The notes: generated by a model from the sequence alone, not told the origin. Numbered from the stretch's first letter, positions 54,003-62,041 are shown. The stretch: 64,000 nucleotides of DNA from Mycobacterium colombiense (GCF_001953985.1 NZ_MBEI01000017.1:174363-238362), one strand, 5' to 3'. Made by a program: numbers and translations.

Positions 54003-54727
54003 ATCAACGCGTCGCATTGGTGACCGGCGCCGCCGGCGGACAGGGCGAGGCGATTGCCAACCGCCTGCGCGGCAAGGGCTTTGCGGTGGCCGCCTGCGAC
54101 CGGCGGATCGACGAACTCCGCACCGCGGTCGGTGAAGCGGGCGACGACGGCGTGCTCGCGCTCGAGCTCGACGTCACCTCGCCGGAGCAGTGGGATTCCG
54201 TGGTCGCGGAGGTGATCAGCCGCTTCGGGTCGCTGAGCACGCTGGTCAACTGCGCCGGCGTGCTGCATCGGGCGTCGCTCACCGAGGAGACGACCGAAGG
54301 TTTCGAAACCGCCTGGCGGGTCAACTGTCTGGGCCCGTTCCTCGGCATGCGCGCAGCGCTGGAACACCTAAAAGAGGCGTCGAACGCGTCCATCGTCAAC
54401 ATCTGCAGCACCGGTGCGATCCGCCCCTTCCCGCAGCACAGCGCCTACGGATCGTCGAAGTGGGCGCTGCGCGGACTGACCCAGACCGTCGCCGCCGAAC
54501 TCGCGCCCGCCGGCATCCGGGTCAACGCCGTCTTCCCCGGGCCGATCGCCACCTCGATGCTCGACGCGGCGACCCAGACGCGGCTCGCCGAGGCGTCGAT
54601 GTTCGGGCGGATCGGGGAGGCCGGTGAAGTCGCCGACGCCGTGGCCTTTTTGGTCTCCGACGAGGCGTCGTTCATCACCGGCTCCGAACTCATCATCGAC
54701 GGTGGGCAATGCCTGCAGATCCGATGA
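53999..54727 (+). CDS. Short-chain dehydrogenase/reductase
   Basis: A 242-residue classical SDR. The cofactor loop is VALVTGAAGGQGEAIANRLR, the adenine part LELDVTSPEQWDS, and NCAGVLHRASL follows. The catalytic Ser is in IVNICSTGAIRPFPQ and the Tyr-Lys pair in HSAYGSSKWALRGLTQTVAA. It could form or reduce the ketone used by the next enzyme. ATG 53999 and the stop of the SnoaL gene overlap (ATGA); so do its own stop and the BVMO start. Confidence 0.9.
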   Translation: MNQRVALVTGAAGGQGEAIANRLRGKGFAVAACDRRIDELRTAVGEAGDDGVLALELDVTSPEQWDSVVAEVISRFGSLSTLVNCAGVLHRASLTEETTEGFETAWRVNCLGPFLGMRAALEHLKEASNASIVNICSTGAIRPFPQHSAYGSSKWALRGLTQTVAAELAPAGIRVNAVFPGPIATSMLDAATQTRLAEASMFGRIGEAGEVADAVAFLVSDEASFITGSELIIDGGQCLQIR

Positions 54728-56220
54728 ACGTCGGCATCATCGGCGCCGGGCCCGGTGGCCTGGCGCTGGGAATCATGCTGTCGCGGGCGGGGTTTGACAA
54801 CTTCACCATCTTCGACCGCGAGGACGGCGTCGGGGGCACCTGGCGAATCAACACGTATCCCGGGCTGGCGTGCGACGTCAAATCGCACCTCTACTCCTAC
54901 TCGTTCGACCTGAACGCCGACTGGTCACGGCTGTGGTCCGGGCAGCCCGAGATCCTGGACTACTTCCAGCGCTGCGCCGACAAGTACGGCCTGCGGCCAC
55001 ACCTGCGGCTGCGCACCGAAATCAGAGCGGCACAGTGGGATCCGGACAGCCAGCTGTGGTGCCTGACCACCGCGTCCGGCGAGCGGCACCACTTCAACGT
55101 CGTTGTATCGGCGGTCGGGCTGTTCACCCGGCCGCTGCTCCTCGACCTCACCGAAGAAGAGCCGTTCACCGGGACGGTGATGCACTCGTCACGCTGGGAC
55201 CACTCGATACCGCTGGAAGGCAAGCGGATCGCCGTGCTGGGCACCGGTTCGACGGCCTCCCAGCTGATCCCCGAGCTGGCCAAGGTCGCCGGCAAGGTGT
55301 ACTCGGTGCAACGGTCGCCGACCTGGATCCTGCCCAAGCCGGACCGGCACTACACGCGGCGCGAACGCTGGCTGTTCGCGCACCTGCCGTTCGCCAAAAA
55401 GCTCTACCGGGCCCGGCTGTGGCTGCGTAGCGAATCCAACATCGCGGTGATCGAGCACGGCAGCGAAAAGACCGAGCAATTCAAGGCCGTCGCGCTCGGA
55501 TTGCTCGAGAAGACGGTCGACGACGAGGAATTGCGCCGCAAGCTCACCCCGGAGCACCCGATGGGCTGCAAGCGGCTGGTGTTCTCCTCGGATTACCTGG
55601 CCGCGCTGACCCAGCCCAACGTCGAGGTGGTGACCAGCCCGGCGCGCGCCCTGCGGAGCCGATCCCTGGTGACCGACGACGGCACCGAACGCGAGGTGGA
55701 CCTGGTGGTCTGCGCCACCGGTTACGCCGCGGCCGACTATCTCGCGGAGCTGGACGTGTCCGGCGAACAGGGCATGACCCTGCGGGAGGTATGGCAAGAC
55801 GGGGCGCACGCCTACCTCGGCATGGCCGTGCCGGGGTTTCCGAACTTCTTCATGCTCTACGGACCCAACACCAATGTCGGCTCCAACAGCGTCATCTTCA
55901 TCCTCGAGGCGCAGGCGCGCTATATCGTGCGGGCGCTGAAATATTTGCGACGCAGGGGCAGGCGCTACGTAGCGGTGCGGCCCGCCGCGCTGGCCGACTT
56001 CGTCGCGAAGATCGATCGATGGATGGTCGGTACCGTCTGGACCACCCAGTGCAGCAACTACTTCCGCGCCCCCAACGGGCGCGTGGTCACCCAGTGGCCA
56101 CGCAGCGCGCGCGCCTTCTGGACCATGACGCGCAGGTTCACCCCGGCCGACTTCAGTTTCACCCCGCCCGTCACGCCGGTGCCCGACGCGGTCACCGCAC
56201 CGGAGCGGAGCGTGCGGTGA
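54724..56220 (+). CDS. Flavin-binding monooxygenase, Baeyer-Villiger type
   Basis: A 498-residue class B flavoprotein monooxygenase. FAD binds at VGIIGAGPGGLALGIMLSRA and NADPH at IAVLGTGSTASQLIPELAKV. Between them FTGTVMHSSRWDHS (near residue 147) fits the Baeyer-Villiger fingerprint FxGxxxHxxxW, with Asp instead of Pro after Trp. Such enzymes turn ketones into esters or lactones. The start at 54724 overlaps the SDR stop; an ATG at 54709 is less likely. The esterase that follows could hydrolyse the product. Six genes of the operon precede it. Confidence 0.88.
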   Translation: MNVGIIGAGPGGLALGIMLSRAGFDNFTIFDREDGVGGTWRINTYPGLACDVKSHLYSYSFDLNADWSRLWSGQPEILDYFQRCADKYGLRPHLRLRTEIRAAQWDPDSQLWCLTTASGERHHFNVVVSAVGLFTRPLLLDLTEEEPFTGTVMHSSRWDHSIPLEGKRIAVLGTGSTASQLIPELAKVAGKVYSVQRSPTWILPKPDRHYTRRERWLFAHLPFAKKLYRARLWLRSESNIAVIEHGSEKTEQFKAVALGLLEKTVDDEELRRKLTPEHPMGCKRLVFSSDYLAALTQPNVEVVTSPARALRSRSLVTDDGTEREVDLVVCATGYAAADYLAELDVSGEQGMTLREVWQDGAHAYLGMAVPGFPNFFMLYGPNTNVGSNSVIFILEAQARYIVRALKYLRRRGRRYVAVRPAALADFVAKIDRWMVGTVWTTQCSNYFRAPNGRVVTQWPRSARAFWTMTRRFTPADFSFTPPVTPVPDAVTAPERSVR

Positions 56221-57155
56221 CGGGGCTGGACGGCGCCGATCGCCTGGATCCCGCGCTGCGTGAGGTCGCCACGACGCGCACCGACTTCTCCCTGGCCGCA
56301 ATCCAACTCACCCGGGAACCGTTCAACGAACGCCGCCGGCTGACCGCCCAGCAGACCGACGCGCACGGGGTCCGGATCGTCGAGGACGGCGTGCCGACGG
56401 AATCCGGTGACGTCGGGGTGCGCATCTATCGCGGTGGGCCCGCCGGCCCGGCGCCGGCCGTGGTGTTCTGCCACGCCGGTGGTTTCGCGCTGGGCAACCT
56501 CGACACCGATCACGTGCAATGCGTGGAGCTGGCGCGCCGCGGCCGCTGCACCGTGGTGTCGGTCGACTACCGGCTCGCCCCCGAACACCCCTACCCGGCG
56601 GCCCTCGAGGACGCCGCCGCCGTGCTGACGTGGGTGGTCGCGAATGCGGTTGCGCTCGACGTGGATCCGGCGCGCCTGGCGGTCGCGGGTAGCAGCGCCG
56701 GCGCCGCCCTGGCCGCGTGCCTGGCGCAGCGGGCCGCCGACGGGGCAGCGCCGCCGGTGGTGTTCCAGCTGCTGCACCAACCGGTGCTCGACGACCGGAC
56801 CACCCCGTCGAAGGCGCAGTTCCGCGCCAGCCCGGCGTTCGACGGCGAGGGCGCCGAGCTGATGTGGCGCCACTACCTGGGCCAGGCCGGTGCAGCCGAA
56901 TCCGCGGTGCCCGCCCGGCGCGGCGAATTCGCCGGACTGCCACCGGCTTTGATCACCTGCGCCGAGGTCGACCCGTTTCGCGACGAGGCGGTCGACTACG
57001 CGCTGCGCCTACTGCGCGCCGGGGTCTCGGCCGAGCTGCACGTCTTCGCGCGCACCTGCCACGGGTTCGATTCGCTGCTGCCCGATTGGGCGGGCTCGCA
57101 ACGACTGTTCGCGCTGCAGGGCCACGCCCTGGCCAGCGCGTTGCACAACGACTAA
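56217..57155 (+). CDS. HSL-family alpha/beta hydrolase (esterase)
   Basis: A 312-residue esterase of the hormone-sensitive lipase family. The oxyanion motif is FCHAGGFALGN (HAGG in place of HGGG), the nucleophile is Ser160 in VAGSSAGAALAA, the acid lies in CAEVDPFRDEAVDYALRLL and the His in RTCHGFDSL. VSVDYRLAPEHPYPAALEDA is the usual conserved stretch. It probably cleaves the ester or lactone from the monooxygenase. The GTG start overlaps the BVMO stop; its end overlaps adhE1 tail to tail by four bases. Confidence 0.9.
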   Translation: MTGLDGADRLDPALREVATTRTDFSLAAIQLTREPFNERRRLTAQQTDAHGVRIVEDGVPTESGDVGVRIYRGGPAGPAPAVVFCHAGGFALGNLDTDHVQCVELARRGRCTVVSVDYRLAPEHPYPAALEDAAAVLTWVVANAVALDVDPARLAVAGSSAGAALAACLAQRAADGAAPPVVFQLLHQPVLDDRTTPSKAQFRASPAFDGEGAELMWRHYLGQAGAAESAVPARRGEFAGLPPALITCAEVDPFRDEAVDYALRLLRAGVSAELHVFARTCHGFDSLLPDWAGSQRLFALQGHALASALHND

Positions 57156-58264
57156 CCGTCGAATCTGATCAGCTGCCGCACGGCGATGCCGTCGGCCAGG
57201 TTGTCCATCGCCTCGTTGATGCCGTCCAACGGAATCGTCGACGACACCAGCGATTCCACCGGCAAACGGCCCGACTGCCACAACTCGACGAAGCGGGGAA
57301 TGTCCCGGCTGGGCACCGCCGAGCCGAGGTAACTGCCGATCAACGACCGGCCTTCGGCCACAAAACCCAACGGCGACACGCTGATTCGCGCGGCCGGCGG
57401 CGGCAGGCCCACGGTGACGGTCCGCCCGCCGGGCGCGGTCAAGCCGATCGAGGTCTCCAGCGCGGCCGGATGGCCGACGGCCTCGACCACCACCGCGGCC
57501 TTCACCCCGGCGTCCGAGGCCCGCTGCGGCGTGTAGGCGTCATGGGCGCCCAGGCGGCGGGCGGCCGCCAACTTCTCGGGCAACTGGTCGACGGCGACGA
57601 CGCGGACGTCGTCATAGGTCAGCGCGGTGAGCAGCGCCGCCATCCCGACACCCCCCAGCCCGACGACGGCGACGGTCTGGCCGGGCCGCGGATGCCCCAC
57701 GTTGAGCACCGCGCCACCACCGGTGAGCACCGCGCAACCCAGCAGCGCGGCGACCTCGGGCGGCACGTCACCGGGCACCGCGACCGCGCTGGCCCGATTG
57801 ACGACCGCATGCGTTGCGAAACCCGAGACGCCGAGGTGGTGAAACACCGGGTGCCCGGCCCGGCTGAGCCGAATGTCCCCGCCCAGCAAGGTGCCCGCGC
57901 CGTTCGCCGCGCTGCCCAGTTCGCACGGCGTCAGGCCGTCGGTCGCGCACGCCGCGCAATGGCCGCACCGCGGCAAGAACACCAGCACCACCCGCTGACC
58001 CACGGCCAGGTCGTCGACGCCCTCGCCGACGCGCTTGCCGATCCCGGCGGCCTCGTGGCCGAGCAACATCGGCACCGGCCGCACCCTGTTCCCGTCGACC
58101 ACCGACAGGTCGGAGTGGCAGACGCCGGCCGCCTCGACGCGGACCAGGACTTCGTCGCGCCCCGGGGGCGCCAGGTCGAGTTCGCTGACGGCGATCGGCC
58201 GCGACTGCGCGTAGGGCCGAGGTGACCCGATGTGCTCCAGTACCGCGCCCCGGATTGAAGGCAT
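57152..58264 (-). CDS. adhE1: Zinc-type alcohol dehydrogenase AdhE1
   Basis: A 370-residue medium-chain zinc dehydrogenase. Catalytic-zinc residues are in AGVCHSDLSVVDG and LLGHEAAGIGKRVGEG. The structural-zinc lobe is CGHCAACATDGLTPCELG with four Cys. The NAD loop is VAVVGLGGVGMAALLTALTY. It matches Rv0162c by position and type. Alcohol substrate is unknown. ATG 58264 is used although the frame extends upstream, because the divergent thioesterase gene begins 14 bases away. Confidence 0.9.
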   Translation of the reverse strand: MPSIRGAVLEHIGSPRPYAQSRPIAVSELDLAPPGRDEVLVRVEAAGVCHSDLSVVDGNRVRPVPMLLGHEAAGIGKRVGEGVDDLAVGQRVVLVFLPRCGHCAACATDGLTPCELGSAANGAGTLLGGDIRLSRAGHPVFHHLGVSGFATHAVVNRASAVAVPGDVPPEVAALLGCAVLTGGGAVLNVGHPRPGQTVAVVGLGGVGMAALLTALTYDDVRVVAVDQLPEKLAAARRLGAHDAYTPQRASDAGVKAAVVVEAVGHPAALETSIGLTAPGGRTVTVGLPPPAARISVSPLGFVAEGRSLIGSYLGSAVPSRDIPRFVELWQSGRLPVESLVSSTIPLDGINEAMDNLADGIAVRQLIRFDG

Positions 58265-58278
58265 GTTGGAATACAACC

Positions 58279-58755
58279 ATGGCGTCGGCTTCCGTAGTTC
58301 CGCCCGCACCGGACGGGCTGACCAGCAACGACTTTCCGGTGCTGTGGCCGGTCGGAACCCGGTGGGCCGACAACGACATGTTCGGCCACCTCAACAACGC
58401 CGTGTACTACCAGCTGTTCGACACCGCGATCAACGCCTGGATCAACACCAGCACCGGGCTGGACCCGATCACCACGCCCGCGCTGGGCATCGTCGCCGAA
58501 TCCGGTTGCCGCTACTTCGCCGAACTGCAATTCCCGCAGGACCTCGCGGTGGGCCTGGCCGTCACGCGGCTGGGCCGCAGCAGCGTCACCTACCGGCTGG
58601 GCGTGTTCCGGACCGCCCCCGCGGAAAGCAAGGCGCAACCCGTCACCGCGCTGGGGCACTGGGTGCACGTCTACGTCGACCGGGTCACCCGCAAGTCGGT
58701 CCCGATTCCCGACGCCGTTCGCGCGCTGCTGGCCACGGCCACCGTGGGCCAATAG
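58279..58755 (+). CDS. Hotdog-fold thioesterase (Rv0163 type)
   Basis: A 158-residue single-hotdog protein of the 4-hydroxybenzoyl-CoA thioesterase (YbgC/FadM) kind. The motif VGTRWADNDMFGHLNNAVYY carries the Asp used by this family, with AESGCRYFAELQFPQDLAVG after it. It should hydrolyse short or aromatic acyl-CoA. The start at 58279 is only 14 bases from the divergent adhE1 start. Position equals Rv0163. Confidence 0.88.
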   Translation: MASASVVPPAPDGLTSNDFPVLWPVGTRWADNDMFGHLNNAVYYQLFDTAINAWINTSTGLDPITTPALGIVAESGCRYFAELQFPQDLAVGLAVTRLGRSSVTYRLGVFRTAPAESKAQPVTALGHWVHVYVDRVTRKSVPIPDAVRALLATATVGQ

Positions 58756-58766
58756 GCCGACCAATA

Positions 58767-58787
58767 AGGGCCTGGCACCAGGGCTTT
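58767..58787 (+). terminator. Weak hairpin after thioesterase gene
   Basis: CCTGG-CA-CCAGG (58771-58782) is flanked by AAG and CTT, followed by TTCGTC. The stem is short, so it is only a weak terminator candidate. Confidence 0.25.
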
Positions 58788-58839
58788 CGTCACCGAACGG
58801 GGCCGCGGCGGCACCGGATCGACGCGCCGTCGGCCCGGC

Positions 58840-58845
58840 TATGCT
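58840..58845 (+). promoter_or_regulatory. -10 element of the TB18.5-like gene, leaderless start
   Basis: TATGCT is followed by six bases and then ATG 58852. This places the transcription start at the start codon and argues for a leaderless message and against longer N-terminal extensions. Confidence 0.5.
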
Positions 58846-58851
58846 TCGCGC

Positions 58852-59292
58852 ATGCCAGTCATGAGCAAGACCGTCGAGGTGGCCGCCGACGCCGCACTGA
58901 TCATGAAGATCGTCGGCGACTTCGAGGCCTACCCGCAGTGGAACGAGGAGATCAAAGGCCTCTGGGTGCTTGCCCGCTACGACGACGGGCGCCCCAGCCA
59001 GCTACGGCTCGACACCGATTACCAAGGCATGCAGAGCATGTTCATCCAGGCCGTGTACTACCCGGGGGAAAACCAGATCCAGACCGTCCTGCAGCAGGGC
59101 GACCTGTTCACCAAGCAGGAGCAGTTGTTCAGCGTGGTGGCGATGGGGGCGTCGAGCCTGCTGACGGTGGACCTGGACGTCGAAACCTCGATGCCGGTTC
59201 CGGCGCCGATGGTGAAGCAACTCCTCAATAACGTGCTCGACCATCTGGCTGAAAGCCTCAAGCAGCGCGCCGAGCAGCTGGCCTCGAGCTAG
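58852..59292 (+). CDS. SRPBCC family protein, TB18.5 type (Rv0164)
   Basis: A 146-residue START-like protein. It shows SKTVEVAADAALIMKIVGDF, AYPQWNEEIKGLWVLARYDD and YYPGENQIQTVLQQGDLFTK, all matching Rv0164 (TB18.5), a T-cell antigen found in culture filtrates. The N-terminal strand, central sheet and long C-terminal helix (MVKQLLNNVLDHLAESLKQR) form a lipid-binding cavity; the ligand is unknown. Its stop overlaps that of mce1R tail to tail (CTAG). Confidence 0.9.
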   Translation: MPVMSKTVEVAADAALIMKIVGDFEAYPQWNEEIKGLWVLARYDDGRPSQLRLDTDYQGMQSMFIQAVYYPGENQIQTVLQQGDLFTKQEQLFSVVAMGASSLLTVDLDVETSMPVPAPMVKQLLNNVLDHLAESLKQRAEQLASS

Positions 59293-59981
59293 TCGAAGAT
59301 CCCGGTGCGGTCGCGCATCTCAGTCAGCCGGGTCGCCGCGTCGGTGAATTGCCAGACGGTGTGCTCGATCACCGCGGCGGTGTGCCGGCGGCGCAGCGCG
59401 GCGATCAACTGGCGGTGGTTGTCCACCGCCGCCTCTCCCCAGTGCGGGTCGGCCGCGTAGACCAGCACCGGCATGTAGCGCGCGGCGTTGAGCAGGAACC
59501 AGGCCAGCTTGATCCGGCCGCTCGCCTGGTTGAAGACCCGGTGGAATGCGAACTCGATGCCCGCGATGGTCTCGGCGTCGCCCGATCCCACGGCCGCGGC
59601 CATCGAGTCGTTGATCCGGTCCAGTTCGTCGATCTCGGCGTCGGTGATGTGGTCGGTGGCCGCGGCCGCCAGCTCCCGGGCGATCGATGCCTGCAGCCAG
59701 AAGATGTCCTCGATGTCCTGCCGGGTCAGCGGCAGCACGACGTGGCCGCGGTGCGGTTCGAGCTGCACCATGCCCTCGCCGCGCAGCTTCAGCAGGGCCT
59801 CGCGCACCGGGGTGACGCTGACCCCGAGCTCGGCCGCGGTCTCGTCCAGCCGGATGAACGTCCCCGGGCGCAGGCTGCCGGACATGATCGCCGCCCGCAG
59901 ATGACCGGCCACCTCATCGGACAACTGCGCCCGGCGTAGCGGCCGCCGACTCCTCGGCTGCATTGACATCGGTGCGTTCAC
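59289..59981 (-). CDS. mce1R: GntR-family repressor of the mce1 operon, Mce1R
   Basis: A 230-residue FadR/VanR-subfamily GntR regulator. The winged helix has LSDEVAGHLRAAIMSGSLRP, FIRLDETAAELGVSVTPVRE and ALLKLRGEGMVQLEPHRGHV. The C-terminal FCD domain carries the metal/ligand residues in FAFHRVFNQASGRIKLAWFL and DNHRQLIAALRRRHTAAVIE. It is divergent from fadD5, as Rv0165c is from Rv0166, and is known to repress mce1 in M. tuberculosis. A fatty acyl ligand is suspected. Confidence 0.93.
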   Translation of the reverse strand: MNAPMSMQPRSRRPLRRAQLSDEVAGHLRAAIMSGSLRPGTFIRLDETAAELGVSVTPVREALLKLRGEGMVQLEPHRGHVVLPLTRQDIEDIFWLQASIARELAAAATDHITDAEIDELDRINDSMAAAVGSGDAETIAGIEFAFHRVFNQASGRIKLAWFLLNAARYMPVLVYAADPHWGEAAVDNHRQLIAALRRRHTAAVIEHTVWQFTDAATRLTEMRDRTGIFD

Positions 59982-60035
59982 GGGGGCTGCCAGGGCTTTC
60001 GTGGGCTTGGCGGGACGGGGCTTAAGTTTTGACGG

Positions 60036-60087
60036 GCGTTAACGGGGACTTGTCAGTAGACCGTCAACGCCATAGTGTGACCCACAC
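60036..60087 (+). promoter_or_regulatory. fadD5/mce1 operon promoter with flanking dyads
   Basis: TTGTCA (60050-60055), a 17-base spacer and TAGTGT (60073-60078) form a good promoter. GCGTTAAC (60036-60043) and GTCAACGC (60063-60070) are inverted with one mismatch and bracket the -35 box. GTGTG-ACC-CACAC (60075-60087) covers the -10 and start region. Either dyad may be the Mce1R site. Confidence 0.5.
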
Positions 60088-60152
60088 AACACCAAGTTTT
60101 ATCAAATATCAACCTGGCGCAAGCGGTGCGCGAGTGAAGGGGAGTGCAGAGT

Positions 60153-61748
60153 TTGACCGCGCAATTGGCGAACCACCAGACACAGGCAAACGAGCAGCCA
60201 TACCTGGCCCGGCGACAGAACTGGGTGAACCAGTTGGAGCGTCACGCGCTGATGCAGCCGAAGGCGACGGCGCTGCGCTTCCTGGGCAAAACCCTGACGT
60301 GGGGCGACCTGCGCGACCGCGTGGCCGCGCTGGCCGACGCGCTGAGCCGCCGGGGTGTCGGCTTCGGCGACCGGGTCATGATCCTGATGCTCAACCGCGC
60401 CGAATTCGTCGAGTCGGTGCTGGCCGTCAACATGCTCGGCGCCATCGCGGTTCCGCTGAACTTCCGGCTGACCCCGCCCGAGATCGCGTTCCTGGTCCAG
60501 GATTGCGAAGCCCGCGTGATCGTCACCGAACCCGTGCTGGCGCCGGTCGCCGCCGGAGTCCGCGACATCGAGTCGCTGCTGAGCACCATCGTGGTGGCCG
60601 GGGCGTCGACCGACGACAGCGTGCTCGGCTACGAGGACCTGATCAACGAGCCCGGCCAACAGCACCAGCCCGTCGACATCCCGAACGACTCGCCGGCGCT
60701 GATCATGTACACCTCGGGCACGACCGGCCGGTCGAAGGGCGCCGTGCTGACCCACACCAACCTGACTGGCCAGACGATGACCGGGCTGTACACCAACGGC
60801 GCGGACATCAACAACGACGTCGGGTTCATCGGTGTGCCGTTCTTCCACATCGCCGGCATCGGCAACCTGCTGACCGGGGTGCTGCTCGGCATCCCGACGG
60901 TGATCTACCCGCTCGGCGCGTTCGAGCCCGGGCAGCTGCTCGACGTGCTCGCCGCGGAGAAGGTCACCGGCATCTTTCTGGTGCCCGCCCAGTGGCAGGC
61001 GGTCTGCGCCGAACAGCAAGCCCGCCCGCGCGACCTGAAGTTGCGGGTGATCTCGTGGGGCGCCGCGCCGGCTCCCGACGCCCTGCTGCGCGAGATGTCG
61101 GCGAGATTCCCCGGCACCCAGATCCTGGCCGCGTTCGGCCAGACGGAGATGTCGCCGGTCACGTGCATGTTGCTGGGCGACGACGCCATCCGTAAGCGCG
61201 GCTCGGTCGGCAAGGTGATCCCGACCGTGGCGGCCCGCGTCGTCGACGAAAACATGAACGACGTGCCGATCGGTGAGGTCGGCGAAATCGTTTACCGCGC
61301 ACCGACTTTGATGAGCGGCTACTGGAACAACCCGGAGGCCACGGCGGAAGCGTTCGCCGGCGGCTGGTTCCATTCCGGCGACCTCGTCCGCATGGACGAG
61401 GAGGGCTATGTGTGGGTGGTCGACCGCAAGAAGGACATGATCATCTCCGGTGGCGAGAACATCTACTGCGCCGAGGTGGAAAACGTCCTCGCCAGCCACC
61501 CCAGCATCGTCGAGGTCGCCGTGATCGGCCGTGCCCACGACAAGTGGGGTGAGGTGCCCATCGCGGTCGCCGCTGTCGCGGGCGACAATTTACGGCTCGA
61601 CGAGCTCGATGAGTTTCTGACCGAGCGGCTGGCGCGGTACAAGCACCCCAAGGCGCTCGAGATCGTCGACGCGCTGCCGCGCAACCCGGCCGGGAAGGTG
61701 CTCAAGACTGAACTGCGGGTTCGCTACGGCGTCGGAGAAATCGACTAA
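60153..61748 (+). CDS. fadD5: Fatty acyl-CoA synthetase FadD5
   Basis: A 531-residue adenylate-forming enzyme. The P-loop is MYTSGTTGRSKGAVLTHTNL, with FGQTEMSPVTCMLLGD, YWNNPEATAEAF, HSGDLVRMDEEGYVWVVDRK and the C-terminal catalytic Lys in PRNPAGKVLKTELR. It activates fatty acids as acyl-CoA, and in M. tuberculosis FadD5 is the first gene of mce1 and handles mycolic acids released from the envelope. TTG 60153 (LTAQLANHQ) matches the orthologue start; GTG 60144 is an alternative. Confidence 0.95.
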   Translation: MTAQLANHQTQANEQPYLARRQNWVNQLERHALMQPKATALRFLGKTLTWGDLRDRVAALADALSRRGVGFGDRVMILMLNRAEFVESVLAVNMLGAIAVPLNFRLTPPEIAFLVQDCEARVIVTEPVLAPVAAGVRDIESLLSTIVVAGASTDDSVLGYEDLINEPGQQHQPVDIPNDSPALIMYTSGTTGRSKGAVLTHTNLTGQTMTGLYTNGADINNDVGFIGVPFFHIAGIGNLLTGVLLGIPTVIYPLGAFEPGQLLDVLAAEKVTGIFLVPAQWQAVCAEQQARPRDLKLRVISWGAAPAPDALLREMSARFPGTQILAAFGQTEMSPVTCMLLGDDAIRKRGSVGKVIPTVAARVVDENMNDVPIGEVGEIVYRAPTLMSGYWNNPEATAEAFAGGWFHSGDLVRMDEEGYVWVVDRKKDMIISGGENIYCAEVENVLASHPSIVEVAVIGRAHDKWGEVPIAVAAVAGDNLRLDELDEFLTERLARYKHPKALEIVDALPRNPAGKVLKTELRVRYGVGEID

Positions 61749-61845
61749 ATCCATTCTAGGGCAAGTGATTTTAGGAGCAGAAAGGAAAGTGGACGGGAGC
61801 TGTAACGTTTGCCAGCTGTTGGCGAAGGGTTAATTGTGCAGATGC

Positions 61846-61876
61846 GGTTCACACGTGCTTGGCCATCGGGTACATT
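61846..61876 (+). promoter_or_regulatory. SigF-like promoter in the fadD5-yrbE1A gap
   Basis: GGTTC (61846-61850), 17 bases and GGGTA (61868-61872) match the SigF consensus at nine of ten positions. GCTTGGCCATCGGGTA (61857-61872) is identical to the sequence at 19005-19020 in the dps promoter. TTCACA-N17-TACATT (61848-61876) overlaps it as a SigA-like alternative. In M. tuberculosis this gap is reported to have promoter activity. Confidence 0.5.
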
Positions 61877-62041
61877 CCTGTGGTCTCCGTTACTACTTGC
61901 CAGTAGGGAGCCGATGGTCACAGGCATCATGTCGGGGCGAGGTGGGGGCACCCCCGGCCGCACAGCAGTCAGGGGGCGAGGCGTGCTAGACGATCCGCCG
62001 CGACGCCAGGAGGCGCGCGGTGACGGCCAGAGGGGGCAGCG

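Noticed and set aside
61941..61955. GGTGGGGGCACCCCC as terminator or interspersed repeat
   Set aside because: The dyad has almost no loop, lacks a second copy in the window and lies inside a promoter-bearing gap, so no element can be named.
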